Origin: Mycobacterium paragordonae
Lineage (GTDB): Bacteria > Actinomycetota > Actinomycetes > Mycobacteriales > Mycobacteriaceae
Length of the DNA: 64,000 bases
Reading direction: 5' to 3'
Assembly (NCBI RefSeq): GCF_003614435.1
Contig: NZ_CP025546.1
Coordinates: forward strand, 868,001 to 932,000
In this document: positions 53,363 through 63,851 of the stretch, piece by piece
Position numbering within the stretch: position 1 is the first letter of the stretch
How the letters are laid out: the number at the start of each line of letters is the position of its first letter
The notes under the pieces: generated by a model
The model's database searches: none
What the model was told of the DNA's origin: nothing
The model's input: the letters and a program-made list of their open reading frames with translations, nothing else
Program-made: the position numbers and the translations under genes

Positions 53363-54792
53363 AACCGCGCGTCGGTGTCATCGGCGCGGGCGCCGGCGGC
53401 ATCGCGATGGGGATCCAACTCGCCGCGGGCGGCTACGACTTCACCATCTTCGACCGGGCGGACGGCTTCGGAGGGACCTGGCGGCACAACACCTTCCCGG
53501 GCGCGGCCTGCGACGTGCCGTCGCACCTCTACTCCTACTCGTTCGCGCTCAACCCGCGCTGGAGCAAGACGTACGCGAACCAGCCCGAGATCCTGGCCTA
53601 TCTGGAGAAGGTCGCCGCCGATCACGGACTGGGCCCGCAGCTGCGGCCGAACACCGCGATCACGACCGTGCGATGGTCGGATGAAAGCAGGCGCTGGACG
53701 CTCACGGCGCAGGACGGGCGGCAGTACGATTTCGACGTCGTGGTGAGCGCGGTCGGGATGCTCGACGTGCCCAATGTCCCGAATATCCCTGGGGCGCAGC
53801 GGTTTCGGGGTAGGCAGTTCCACTCGGCCCGCTGGGACCACAGCAGACCGACCGCGGGGGAACGGGTCGCGTCCATCGGCACCGGCGCCAGCGCGGTGCA
53901 ATACGTGCCCGCGATCGCGCGAGACACCGCGCATCTCACGGTCTTTCAGCGCACTCCGATCTGGATCGCGCCCCGTTTCGACTTCCCGTTCACCGCCGAG
54001 CAGCACGAGGAGTTCGAACGCCGCCCCGAGACCGCGCAAAAGCTGCGCGACGAGGCCTTCGAGGCCTACGACTCAGCTAGCTTCGACGTCGACAACAGAC
54101 AGACCCGCGAGGCGACCGAACTGGCCCGCAGTTATCTGCACCGCAAGGTGGCCGATCCCGAGTTGCGGGCCAAGCTGACGCCGGATTATCCGGCCGGCTG
54201 CAAGCGGCCGTTGATGTCGCGGGAGTGGTACCCGACCTTTGCATTGCCGAATGTCCGGCTGGAGACAACAGCCATCGCGGAGCTGACCGAGCGAGGGGTG
54301 CGCACCGTCGACGGGGTCGAGCACCGCGTCGACACCGTCATCTACGGCACCGGGTTCAAGGCCGCCGACTACCTGGACAGCATCGATGTGTACGGAAGCG
54401 GCGGCCGGCACCTGCGCGACGATTGGCGCGCGGGTGCGGAGGCCTACCTCGGCACCCTGGTCGCCGGATATCCGAATCTCTTCACCCTCTACGGCCCGAA
54501 CACCAACGGGGTCAACTCGATCATCTACGTGCACGAGGTCCAGACCACCTTCATCCGCCACATCCTCGATGTGATGGGCGGGCAGGGCGCGCGCACGGTC
54601 GAGGTGACGGCCGACGCGCAGCGCCGCTACAACGACGAGATCCAGGCCGCGATGGTCGGCAAGGTGTGGTTGGCCTGCACCAACTACTTCCGGCATCCCA
54701 GCGGCAAGGTGGTGACCCAGCTGCCGTTCAGCGGCCGGACGTTCTTCGAACGCACCCGCTCGATGGTCGCCGGCGACTACGTGCTGAGTTGA
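53353..54792 (+). CDS. flavin-containing monooxygenase (Baeyer-Villiger type)
   Basis: A 479-residue FAD/NADPH monooxygenase. The FAD fingerprint GVIGAGAGGIAMG is at the N-terminus; GGTWRHNTFPGAACDVPSHLY is the usual second FAD contact. The Baeyer-Villiger-like motif FRGRQFHSARWDH (FxGxxxHxxxW) is followed by the NADPH site IGTGASAVQ. GTGFKAADYL and YGPNTNGVNSI occur near the end. Substrates in this family are ketones or other carbonyls. The ATG at 53353 lies inside the VOC 3' end. The pair is an insertion between Rv0439c and groEL2. Confidence 0.92.
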   Translation: MGVKPRVGVIGAGAGGIAMGIQLAAGGYDFTIFDRADGFGGTWRHNTFPGAACDVPSHLYSYSFALNPRWSKTYANQPEILAYLEKVAADHGLGPQLRPNTAITTVRWSDESRRWTLTAQDGRQYDFDVVVSAVGMLDVPNVPNIPGAQRFRGRQFHSARWDHSRPTAGERVASIGTGASAVQYVPAIARDTAHLTVFQRTPIWIAPRFDFPFTAEQHEEFERRPETAQKLRDEAFEAYDSASFDVDNRQTREATELARSYLHRKVADPELRAKLTPDYPAGCKRPLMSREWYPTFALPNVRLETTAIAELTERGVRTVDGVEHRVDTVIYGTGFKAADYLDSIDVYGSGGRHLRDDWRAGAEAYLGTLVAGYPNLFTLYGPNTNGVNSIIYVHEVQTTFIRHILDVMGGQGARTVEVTADAQRRYNDEIQAAMVGKVWLACTNYFRHPSGKVVTQLPFSGRTFFERTRSMVAGDYVLS

Positions 54793-54822
54793 TACTCGCC
54801 CGGGGGGCCGGTGGCCGGGGGA

Positions 54823-55317
54823 CTACTCCACGAAGTGGTTGTCGTGCGCCGTGAACCACTCGCGGCGCTCGTCGTCGGTCATGTCCGCCAGCGCGGTGAA
54901 ACCTTCGAAGTAGGCCTCGCGGGGTGCGCCGGGCGAGAAGAGCATCAGCATCGACGCCGGCTCGTCGAGTTCGTTGCGGAATCCGTGGATGCCGCCCGGC
55001 GGGACATAGAGGAAGTCGCCCTGATGGCCGTCGAACCAGTCCTGGCCGTCGTAGAGCCGGATGGTCCCGGACAACACGAAGAACGCCTCGGACATCGTGC
55101 GGTGGTAGTGCGGGCCCGGTCCGCCCCCGGACGGGGCGATGTCGACCCGGTAGAGGCCGTAGTCGCCGTCGGTGGCCCGCTGATTGGCCAGGTAGTGGTA
55201 GCCGACCCCGAAGTTCTCGAAGTCCGGTGGCTCGTCGCCGCGCTTGAGCCACGCGCTGACCTCTGGATCAGCTTTGGTGTAGCGAGGTTCGGGATACGGC
55301 GGCACGAACAGCGACAT
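54823..55317 (-). CDS. cupin-domain protein
   Basis: A 164-residue single-cupin protein. Motif 1 reads PGPHYHRTMSEAFFVLSG, with two His and one Glu as metal ligands; motif 2 reads GDFLYVPPGGIHGFRN with a third His. An N-terminal part of 60 residues (YPEPRYTKADPEVSAWL) is outside the core. Function unknown; a dioxygenase or small-molecule-binding role is possible. It is convergent with the monooxygenase and divergent from groEL2. Confidence 0.87.
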   Translation of the reverse strand: MSLFVPPYPEPRYTKADPEVSAWLKRGDEPPDFENFGVGYHYLANQRATDGDYGLYRVDIAPSGGGPGPHYHRTMSEAFFVLSGTIRLYDGQDWFDGHQGDFLYVPPGGIHGFRNELDEPASMLMLFSPGAPREAYFEGFTALADMTDDERREWFTAHDNHFVE

Positions 55318-55448
55318 CTATTCAGTCTGCCTGCGCGCCGGGCGCGGGACCGCGACGGCGAGGGTGAATCTCGCGACGTGACACGCCGGCGGGGCGTCGG
55401 GGTGTTCACAGTCGGCGCTTCAGCCCACGGCGAACGCCCCCGGCCGAC

Positions 55449-55475
55449 CTTGCACTCGGCATAGGCGAGTGCTAA
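55449..55475 (+). promoter_or_regulatory. CIRCE operator 1 (HrcA site) for groEL2
   Basis: CTTGCACTC, nine-base spacer, then GAGTGCTAA. The right arm matches the CIRCE consensus exactly; the left arm differs in its first bases. HrcA binding here represses groEL until heat or other protein stress. Confidence 0.92.
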
Positions 55476-55483
55476 TAATGACG

Positions 55484-55510
55484 TTGGCACTCGACATAGG
55501 CGAGTGCTAG
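55484..55510 (+). promoter_or_regulatory. CIRCE operator 2 (HrcA site) for groEL2
   Basis: TTGGCACTC, nine-base spacer, GAGTGCTAG. It lies nine bases after operator 1, with a nearly identical spacer (GACATAGGC against GGCATAGGC), so the pair looks like a local duplication. The twin arrangement is also known before groEL2 in M. tuberculosis. Confidence 0.92.
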
Positions 55511-55581
55511 GTCGGGACGGTGAGGTCCAGCAACCAAGCGCTGTGATCGTCCGTCGCGGGCACTGCGCCCGGCCAGCGTAA

Positions 55582-57270
<1,689 letters not shown>

Positions 57271-57282
57271 GAGGTCAACGAG

Positions 57283-57315
57283 AAGCCCGGCTCCTGCAAG
57301 GGAGCCGGGCTTTTT
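57283..57315 (+). terminator. intrinsic terminator of groEL2
   Basis: Perfect 12-bp stem AAGCCCGGCTCC (57283-57294) and GGAGCCGGGCTT (57301-57312) with a six-base loop, followed by a T-run to 57315. It lies 12 bases after the groEL2 stop and isolates the gene from terC. Confidence 0.95.
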
Positions 57316-57334
57316 CGTGTGATAGGGGGTAGTC

Positions 57335-58561
57335 ATGGACGTTCCGGACTGGGTATGGGCCCTGACGATTGTCGCCATCGTGGGGCTGCTGGCCTTCGAC
57401 TTCGTCTTCCACGTCCGCAAGGCGCATGTTCCGACGCTGCGGGAGGCGGCGGTGTGGTCGGCGGGCTACGTCGGCGTCGCTCTGCTGTTCGGCGTCGGCC
57501 TGTTGCTGTTCGGCAGCGGGGAGGCGGGTCCGGAGTACTTCGCCGGGTACGTCACCGAAAAAGCCCTGTCGGTCGACAACTTGTTCGTCTTCCTGGTGAT
57601 CATCGCCAGCTTCCGGGTTCCCCGCGAGGATCAGCAGAAGGTGCTGTTGTTCGGGATCGCGTTCGCACTGATCGCCCGTACCGGATTCATCTTTCTCGGT
57701 GCCGCTCTGATCAATGCGTTCGCCTGGATCTTCTACCTGTTCGGCCTGATCTTGCTGCTTACCGCCGGCAGTGTGCTCAAGAACGACCACGACGACGACG
57801 ATCGCAAAGCCGACAACTTCGTCATCCGGCTGGCTAAGAAGGTCATCCGCACCAGCGAGCACTACGACGGCGACAAGCTGTTCACCACCGTCGACGGCAA
57901 GCGGGCGATGACGCCGATGCTGCTGGTCATGGTGGCAATCGGCGGCACCGACATCCTCTTCGCACTGGATTCGATCCCCGCCATCTTCGGTCTCACCCAG
58001 CACGTCTACATCGTGTTCACCGCGACGGCGTTCTCGCTGCTGGGCCTGCGGCAGTTGTATTTCCTCGTCGACGGCCTGCTGGACCGGCTCATCTACCTCT
58101 CCTACGGGCTGGCGGCGATTCTGGGCCTCATCGGCGTGAAGCTGATCCTGCACGCCCTGCACGAGAACAACGTCCCCTTCATCAACGGGGGGGAGCCGGT
58201 CAAGGTCATCGAGATCAGCACCTGGATGTCGCTGAGCGTGATCGTCGGTGTCCTGGTCGTCACCGTGGTGGCCTCGCTGCTCAGCAACAAGGGCAAGGCG
58301 ATGACGGCGATTGCCAACGCCCGCCGGCACGCGACGGCCTATCTGGATTCCGAATACACCCACGACCCCGAGGAACGCGAACGCATCTTCCACAAGCTGC
58401 TTGCCGAGCGCGATCAGATCGTGGATATGAAACCGAAGTACCGCCAGCTGGTGCGCGACGAACCGGCGCTACGGAAACTGCTCGACGATGCGGCCGCCAA
58501 GCATGACGAGGCCGTCGAGCGCGGAGAAGCCGAGCCGTTCGAACGGAAGGGCCTGACCTAG
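57335..58561 (+). CDS. TerC family membrane protein
   Basis: A 408-residue integral membrane protein of the TerC/Alx family, linked to metal (tellurite, manganese) stress or metal loading of exported enzymes. About nine membrane segments are visible. Conserved acidic sites within them include ALSVDNLFVFLVI and GGTDILFALDSIPAIFG. Residues after about 330 form a soluble charged tail (DPEERERIFHKLL). It starts 20 bases after the groEL2 terminator, so it needs its own promoter or read-through. Its stop overlaps that of the DUF4189 gene in CTAG. Confidence 0.92.
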   Translation: MDVPDWVWALTIVAIVGLLAFDFVFHVRKAHVPTLREAAVWSAGYVGVALLFGVGLLLFGSGEAGPEYFAGYVTEKALSVDNLFVFLVIIASFRVPREDQQKVLLFGIAFALIARTGFIFLGAALINAFAWIFYLFGLILLLTAGSVLKNDHDDDDRKADNFVIRLAKKVIRTSEHYDGDKLFTTVDGKRAMTPMLLVMVAIGGTDILFALDSIPAIFGLTQHVYIVFTATAFSLLGLRQLYFLVDGLLDRLIYLSYGLAAILGLIGVKLILHALHENNVPFINGGEPVKVIEISTWMSLSVIVGVLVVTVVASLLSNKGKAMTAIANARRHATAYLDSEYTHDPEERERIFHKLLAERDQIVDMKPKYRQLVRDEPALRKLLDDAAAKHDEAVERGEAEPFERKGLT

Positions 58562-58953
58562 TTGCAGGCCCAGTCGACGATCCACCCTCCACCGAGCCGG
58601 GATATGGCGTGCGCCTCGGCCATCCCGCGGGACAGCCCGACGCCTCCGTGATACGTCGCGCCGTCGTGGGCCACGGCACCGCAACGGGTGAAGGTGCTGA
58701 CGACCGTGCAGCTGCTGTCGCCGCATCGTTGCAGCGCCTGTTGCTGCGCGCCCAGTTTCGACAGATGGCGCCGTGCCTTGCCCTGCGACCCGCCCGGTCC
58801 GTAGGCGATCGCGCCGTAGTGGGTGATCAACGGCGGCAAGTTCGCGGCGGCATCGGCCGGTCGCGCACCCGCCGCCGGCATCGGCGTGAAAATCATTGCA
58901 GCAGCTGCTGTTGCGAGTACCGCCGCGATGCGTCCGCGTCGTTTTGCCATCAT
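58558..58953 (-). CDS. secreted DUF4189 protein
   Basis: A 131-residue exported protein. A signal peptide (RIAAVLATAAAAMIFTPMPAAGA) is followed by the DUF4189 core: HYGAIAYGPGGSQGKA, ALQRCGDSSCTVVSTFTRCGAVA with three close cysteines, and SRLGGGWIVDWACN at the end. Four cysteines suggest two disulfides. Function unknown. The ATG (58953 or 58950) overlaps the stop of the GreA-like gene by 4 nt, so both are cotranscribed. Confidence 0.87.
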   Translation of the reverse strand: MMAKRRGRIAAVLATAAAAMIFTPMPAAGARPADAAANLPPLITHYGAIAYGPGGSQGKARRHLSKLGAQQQALQRCGDSSCTVVSTFTRCGAVAHDGATYHGGVGLSRGMAEAHAISRLGGGWIVDWACN

Positions 58954-59339
58954 GACGGCACCTGGTGGCCGGCCCGATCCGCGAAGGGCTCGGCCGACAA
59001 CAGCGTCACGGGCATCGGGCGCGTGTCGTGCGGGATCATGGCGATGCGCCGCTCACCGGGTCGCGCACCCAGGATGGCACGGCCTACCGGAGAGAGCGTC
59101 GAATAGACCGGCAGGTCGGTGTGCTTGCCGAAACGCCTCCCGAGTACGAAGGTTTCGGTTTCGCCGCTGTCGTCATAGCGGATGGTCACCAACATGCCTG
59201 CGGTGGCGACGGGTTCGGCGTCGTAGTCCATCAAATCGTCGGGGACCTCGGGGCGCCGACGCGGGCGGGGTGCGCCGTATCGGCTGCGTCCATGGGTACA
59301 GTGCTCTCGCGTCGTCCAGACGCGTTGTGTGACAGCCAC
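58950..59339 (-). CDS. GreA/GreB C-terminal-domain protein
   Basis: A 129-residue protein with only the FKBP-like C-terminal domain of transcript-cleavage factors (about 45-125: VATAGMLVTIRYDDSGETETFVLG and YSTLSPVGRAILGARPGE). The N-terminal coiled coil that reaches the polymerase active site is missing and replaced by a basic segment (SRYGAPRPRRRPE). It may bind RNA polymerase without stimulating cleavage, like Rnk. The GTG at 59339 follows AAAGGA at seven nt, better than the open ATG upstream. It precedes the DUF4189 gene. Confidence 0.85.
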   Translation of the reverse strand: MAVTQRVWTTREHCTHGRSRYGAPRPRRRPEVPDDLMDYDAEPVATAGMLVTIRYDDSGETETFVLGRRFGKHTDLPVYSTLSPVGRAILGARPGERRIAMIPHDTRPMPVTLLSAEPFADRAGHQVPS

Positions 59340-59535
59340 TTTGGTGTCCTTTCTAGTGTCAGCGAATGTCGTCGCCAGGGGCGGGCCCGACAACAGCAAC
59401 CGCCCCTGACGACTCGGTGGCCCTCGCTGGGGCAGGGTCTACAGGGCAGGGTCCGAAGGTGTTACTTCAATGGTGGCCGCGGCGGGCAGCACAGTGTTTG
59501 CCGGAACCCGACAACGGCGCGGCGGGTTGTTGTCG

Positions 59536-60174
59536 TCAGCCGACAACACCTTCTTTGCCTTCCTTGCCGCCGCCGCGCGTGTGCACCAGTTCGGGTCGCC
59601 AGGCGGAAAGACGGCGGTGGTGCAGAACGCTTCGGACACCGGCGAATACGAGCGCAACCGCGGCCGTCGCGTTCAGCCAGACGGCAAGCGCCACCAACAC
59701 CGCTTCGCGTGCGGCAGACATCGGTGGCGGCCCGGCGTAGGAGCCGTCCTGGTTCACCGAGATCTCGAACGACTCACCGGTTCTGGGTGCCGAGCGTGCC
59801 TGGACCAAACCCGTGTGTTCGGCTCCGGCGGCAAACCATCGGGCCTGGACCCTGGTCGGATCGCTGCGCGCGGGTAGGCCCGTCACGGTCGCGGTGACCG
59901 CAGTCCGGCTCTGGGCCTGCTCGGCGTGGTGGCGACTCCGGGAGTCATAGACCGCGGTGCCCACGGCGCCGGCGACCGGCGCCGCAAGCAGCGCCAACAC
60001 GATCGTCAACACCAGCGCGAATGCTTCGAGTCGATCGCTGGCGCGGATCAACGGATTGCGATCCCAGAGCATCGACAGCCAGCGCGGTGGGTGTGCGGTG
60101 AAGGTCTCCATCGCGGTGTCGTCCGCCGGGCTCCGACGTTCGGTATCCGGTCGCGGGGTCGACGGGGTCGTCAT
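59536..60174 (-). CDS. Rv1733c-like membrane protein
   Basis: A 212-residue protein with the plan of the DosR-regulated antigen Rv1733c: DRNPLIRASDRLEAFALVL as first membrane segment start, AAPVAGAVGTAVYDSRSRHHAEQA, an extracytoplasmic domain of about 90 residues (VQARWFAAGAEHTGLVQA) and a second membrane segment (REAVLVALAVWLNATAAVALVF). Function unknown; members are often induced by hypoxia. The ATG at 60174 gives MTTPSTPRPD. The gene lies between the GreA-like pair and the PucR-type gene, all on the minus strand. Confidence 0.85.
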   Translation of the reverse strand: MTTPSTPRPDTERRSPADDTAMETFTAHPPRWLSMLWDRNPLIRASDRLEAFALVLTIVLALLAAPVAGAVGTAVYDSRSRHHAEQAQSRTAVTATVTGLPARSDPTRVQARWFAAGAEHTGLVQARSAPRTGESFEISVNQDGSYAGPPPMSAAREAVLVALAVWLNATAAVALVFAGVRSVLHHRRLSAWRPELVHTRGGGKEGKEGVVG

Positions 60175-60306
60175 GGGCGGGCTCCTGTTCGGCGGGCCGC
60201 TGTGCTTGAGCGGCTACCTCCAGGGTGACCTCGGCACCCGCCATCGGCTTTGCCCGAGACGTACAACCGGGACGGCGCGTGTTGTCGCGATTCGACAGCA
60301 CGTCGG

Positions 60307-61830
60307 TCAATCGGTGTCGCCTGCCGCCAGCTGGATCATCATGGCAAGCCGCTTCTTGGCGTCGTCCAGCGCGAGGTTGGTGATCTCGGCCATCTTGCGC
60401 ATCCGGTAGCGCACGGTGTTCTCGTGCACTCCCAGGCGCTCGCCCGCCTCCACCGGGTCGCCCTGCGCCGCGAGCCAGGCGCGCAGCGTCGCGACGTAAT
60501 CGGTCCCGCTGGCGCTGTCGTGGCGGCGCAACTCGGCAACCGGGCCCCGGTCCGGGAGACGACCGGAGCGCGACGCGGCGCGCAACCGCTGCAGCAGGAT
60601 GTCATCCCACGATTCGTCGTAAACCGGAGCCGGGCCTTGGCCGGAGACCTTGTGCAGAGCCAGGCACTCGTCGGCCTCTTGGCGGGCGGCGGCGAGTTCA
60701 GCAAGCTCCGCTGCACCGCTGACACCGGCCGCCACCGTGGTTCCATCCGGCAGCGCGGCCTGCAGGCCGACGACCCACCGACGTGCCGGTGCCGCCGCAG
60801 CACCCGGGAGCAGCGTGTAGACGGTGCTGCCGACCAGGGCGCTCCGGCCCGGCCGGGACCAGCCGAAGCCGGCCGTGGCCCGCTCGAACGCCAGCAGCAA
60901 CGGGGCATCGCGATCGGCGCCGATCGACGCCTGCACAGCGATCACCCGTATTGGGCCGTCCGGCAGTCCCAGCCTGCTGGTCACCGTGGCGGCGTCGGCG
61001 GTGCCCTCCAACAGCCGGATCACCAGTTCGGATTCCACTTGTCGCTCCAGGTCTGCGCTGGCACGTGAGCGCAGCAGATGCAGGGCCACGGTGTGCGCGC
61101 CGTCGGCAAGGGCCGCGCGTGCGGCGCCGTCCAGCGGTGCGTCACATTCCACCCACAGCGATCCCATCAGTTCCCGACCCGAGCGCACGGCCACCACCAT
61201 GCGGCCCATCACTCCGTGGTCAACGTCTCCGGGGACGAACAGGGGTTCGTCGGAGACCGCGAGATGGGCGAAGACGCCGGCGGCCTCGAAGAACTCCCGC
61301 AGCCGTTCGGGTGTCTGCCGGCCGAGGATGGTCTGCACCCGTGCGGCGTCGGCATGCTGCTGCAGCCGCGAGTACGCCAGCACCTGCATCAGCCGATCGT
61401 GGATGACCACCGCACTGCCGATGGCGTCGGCCAGCGAGTCGGTGAGGGCGAACAGATCGGTGGGACCCCGGCCGGACTCGGTCTCGCGACCCTCGAGCAC
61501 CAGCCCGTACGCCACGGCGGCCAACTCGCTCCACGACAGGGACGCGTCGACCAGCATCACCGCGCCGGCCCGGGCGTCACCGTCTGAAGTCGTCTGCTCC
61601 GGACCTTCGCGGAGCAGCACCACGACGGCGCGTGCCGCCGCGGCCCACTGCATCGCCTGCTCGAACGTTTCGGCGCCGACCGCAAGCAGGACATCGCCCG
61701 AGACGGGACCCTGTGGGGTCGTTTCATGAATTACCACGCTGCGCAGTTCGGTCGACCTCGGAACCGACGACCACCGCAGCCGAACCCCGTAACTGCCCAG
61801 CACATTCACCAGGCGGTCCAGAGTGATCAC
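60307..61830 (-). CDS. PucR/CdaR-type transcriptional regulator
   Basis: A 507-residue regulator. The N-terminal PucR-like part covers about 1-130, a GGDEF-like middle (VIAVQASIGADRDAPLLLAFERA) lies around 290-400, and the C-terminal HTH_30 domain (about 440-500) reads AGERLGVHENTVRYRMRKMAEIT. Such proteins sense purines or other metabolites and control neighbouring genes. The start is the GTG at 61830. It is 13 nt after the stop of the Rv0441c homologue on the same strand. It is not part of the M. tuberculosis groEL2-PPE10 order. Confidence 0.88.
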   Translation of the reverse strand: MITLDRLVNVLGSYGVRLRWSSVPRSTELRSVVIHETTPQGPVSGDVLLAVGAETFEQAMQWAAAARAVVVLLREGPEQTTSDGDARAGAVMLVDASLSWSELAAVAYGLVLEGRETESGRGPTDLFALTDSLADAIGSAVVIHDRLMQVLAYSRLQQHADAARVQTILGRQTPERLREFFEAAGVFAHLAVSDEPLFVPGDVDHGVMGRMVVAVRSGRELMGSLWVECDAPLDGAARAALADGAHTVALHLLRSRASADLERQVESELVIRLLEGTADAATVTSRLGLPDGPIRVIAVQASIGADRDAPLLLAFERATAGFGWSRPGRSALVGSTVYTLLPGAAAAPARRWVVGLQAALPDGTTVAAGVSGAAELAELAAARQEADECLALHKVSGQGPAPVYDESWDDILLQRLRAASRSGRLPDRGPVAELRRHDSASGTDYVATLRAWLAAQGDPVEAGERLGVHENTVRYRMRKMAEITNLALDDAKKRLAMMIQLAAGDTD

Positions 61831-61843
61831 GCGCCGCTCGCCT

Positions 61844-62260
61844 CTAGGACCCCGCGCCGCCCGGCAGGGAGAACACCACGCAGTCGTGCAGGCAGCCTTT
61901 GGCCGCCGAAGGAGAGTCGGCGTTGCGGTGCAGCAGCGCGCGCGTGGGAACGACCGCGCAGCGCACCGTCTCGGCTCCGGCGTCCGAGATTTCGGCGCGC
62001 CCGTCGACGATCAGCGAATAGCCGCCCGGTGCCGGCGGCGGCCACACCAGGGTGACGTTGCTGCGGTGCGCAAGGTTAGTGCGGGTGCCCCCGCCGATCA
62101 GTCCGACGTCGAGCACCGCAAGGTCGCGCAGTACCGGCTCGACGGTCACCGTGTGTGCGCGGTAGTCGTCGTCGACGGTGATCAGGTAGGCGAACGGGTA
62201 GCTCGGCAGGGTGTCGGCCAACCGCTGGAAGTCGACCGGTTTGCTGGTCTTTGCAGCCAT
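61844..62260 (-). CDS. Rv0441c homologue, pyridoxamine-oxidase-like fold
   Basis: A 138-residue protein that looks like a split-barrel flavin-binding or pyridoxamine-5'-phosphate-oxidase-like domain: [43 protein letters not shown] and [13 protein letters not shown]. The cofactor is not certain from sequence. The length is close to Rv0441c (142 residues), and the position next to PPE10 agrees. It lies between PPE10 and the PucR-type gene on the minus strand with short gaps of 21 and 13 nt. Confidence 0.8.
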   Translation of the reverse strand: MAAKTSKPVDFQRLADTLPSYPFAYLITVDDDYRAHTVTVEPVLRDLAVLDVGLIGGGTRTNLAHRSNVTLVWPPPAPGGYSLIVDGRAEISDAGAETVRCAVVPTRALLHRNADSPSAAKGCLHDCVVFSLPGGAGS

Positions 62261-62281
62261 GGGTCGAGGATAGGCGTGCGG

Positions 62282-63775
62282 CTACTCGGTGCGGATCGGG
62301 AACTGGATGACCCGGCTCTGGTCGCCGGTGTCGCGATCGGCCGGCGGGTAGAAGTTCGACTTCGGGATGCCCGAGTTCGGCAGACTCGGGGCGCCGATGC
62401 CGGATTCGCGACCGAGCGTGGTCCGCACTCCCGGGTCGCTGGAGCTGGGGTTGACGAAGCCTGTCACCGGGGTGCTGGCAGACGTCCGCAGGCCCGCGTT
62501 GGCGGCCGCGCTGCTGGTCGGGTTCGCTGAGACGGATCCCTGGCCGGCGTCGATGGCGGCGGCCGGTGCGGATGCCGGGGCGACCACGGGTGTGCTGCTC
62601 AGGCCCGAGTTCAGCGCTCCGGCCAGGCCGGAATGCAGTCCGCCGGTATTGGCCAGGGCCGAGCTGAGCAGCCCCGAACTGAGCGCGGCCGTTCCCAGCC
62701 CGCCGGTGGCGTAGTGCGCCGAGTTGGCCAGTCCCGCCTCCAGGCCGGTTCCGCCCACGCCCGTGTTCTGCAAGCCCGAGCCCAGGTAGCCCATCGATCC
62801 GCTGAAGCCGGTGTTCACGCTGCCCGAGTTGCCCAGGCCCGTGTTGAGGGACCCCGAGTTGCCCAGACCGAAGTTCCCGTTACCGGAGTTGAACAGGCCG
62901 GTGTTGCCGGACCCGGAGTTACCGAACCCGGTATTGCCGGTGCCGGAGTTGAACCCGCCGAATCCGAACTGCTTGTCGCCGGTGAGGCCCATGCCCAGGA
63001 CGTCATTGCCGGTGTTGGCGATGCCCAGGTTGTTTGCGCCGAAGTTCCCCAGGCCCATGTTGTTGTTGCCGGTGTTGCCGATGCCCAGGTTGCCGCTGCC
63101 GCTGTTGCCGGCGCCGACGTTGCCGCTGCCGCTGTTGCCGATGCCGAAGTTGTAGTTACCGGCGTTGTTGTTGCCGATGTTGCCGCTGCCGGTGTTGCCG
63201 AAGCCGAAGTTGATGGTGCCGTTCTTGCCGATGTCGATGCCGAGGTTGCGCAGGACCTGCTGCCAGGGCGCCAGTTGAGCGGCCGCCGCCGACGCGTCGA
63301 AGTGGTAGTTCGCCATGGCTGCCACGTCCAGCGCCCACATTTGCTCGTAGGCGGATTCGGTGTCCATGATGGCCGGCCAGTTCATGCCGAAGAAGTTCGT
63401 CGAGGCCAGCATCTGCACCAGGCCGCGGTTGGCAGCCACGACCGCCGGCTGCACGGTGCTCGCCAGCGCCGTCTCGAATGCGGCAGCCGTCGCGGCGGCT
63501 TGGGTCGCCGCGCGGTCCGCTTCGACAGCCGCCGCACTGAGCCAGCTCATGTACTGGGTGGCGACGACCATCATGGCGGCAGCCGAAGCTCCCTGCCAGG
63601 ATCCGCTTGTCAATTCCTGGGTGACGGAGCTGAATGATGACACCGCTGAAGCGAGATCCTCTGCCAGACCACCCCATGCGGAGGCAGCAGAAAGTAGCGG
63701 TCCCGCACCGGGACCGGCAAGCATTAATGCCGAGTTGATCTCTGGCGGCAACCACGCGAAATGCGGGCTTGTCAC
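62282..63775 (-). CDS. PPE10: PPE family protein, MPTR subclass (PPE10 homologue)
   Basis: A 497-residue PPE-MPTR protein. The PPE domain (1 to about 175) starts MTSPHFAWLPPEINSALM and includes the helical WxG feature GSWQGASAAAM. From about 190 it shows repeats of the type NTGSGNIGxxN. The C-terminal end has SGIPKSNFYPP, as in M. tuberculosis PPE10, which is exported by ESX-5 and needed for capsule integrity. Start at the GTG at 63775 (the second of two adjacent GTG codons) because M-T-S-P-H-F matches the family. Confidence 0.93.
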   Translation of the reverse strand: MTSPHFAWLPPEINSALMLAGPGAGPLLSAASAWGGLAEDLASAVSSFSSVTQELTSGSWQGASAAAMMVVATQYMSWLSAAAVEADRAATQAAATAAAFETALASTVQPAVVAANRGLVQMLASTNFFGMNWPAIMDTESAYEQMWALDVAAMANYHFDASAAAAQLAPWQQVLRNLGIDIGKNGTINFGFGNTGSGNIGNNNAGNYNFGIGNSGSGNVGAGNSGSGNLGIGNTGNNNMGLGNFGANNLGIANTGNDVLGMGLTGDKQFGFGGFNSGTGNTGFGNSGSGNTGLFNSGNGNFGLGNSGSLNTGLGNSGSVNTGFSGSMGYLGSGLQNTGVGGTGLEAGLANSAHYATGGLGTAALSSGLLSSALANTGGLHSGLAGALNSGLSSTPVVAPASAPAAAIDAGQGSVSANPTSSAAANAGLRTSASTPVTGFVNPSSSDPGVRTTLGRESGIGAPSLPNSGIPKSNFYPPADRDTGDQSRVIQFPIRTE

Positions 63776-63851
63776 CACCCAAACTTACCCGGCACAGCCT
63801 TTTACCGTGGGCGTATCGGGTAACCCGCTACCGTTAATTCGCAGCAGGCCG

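Noticed and set aside
59470..59877. Plus-strand 135-codon frame near the Rv1733c-like gene
   Set aside because: It lies antisense to the membrane protein, whose family pattern is clear, and has no domain.
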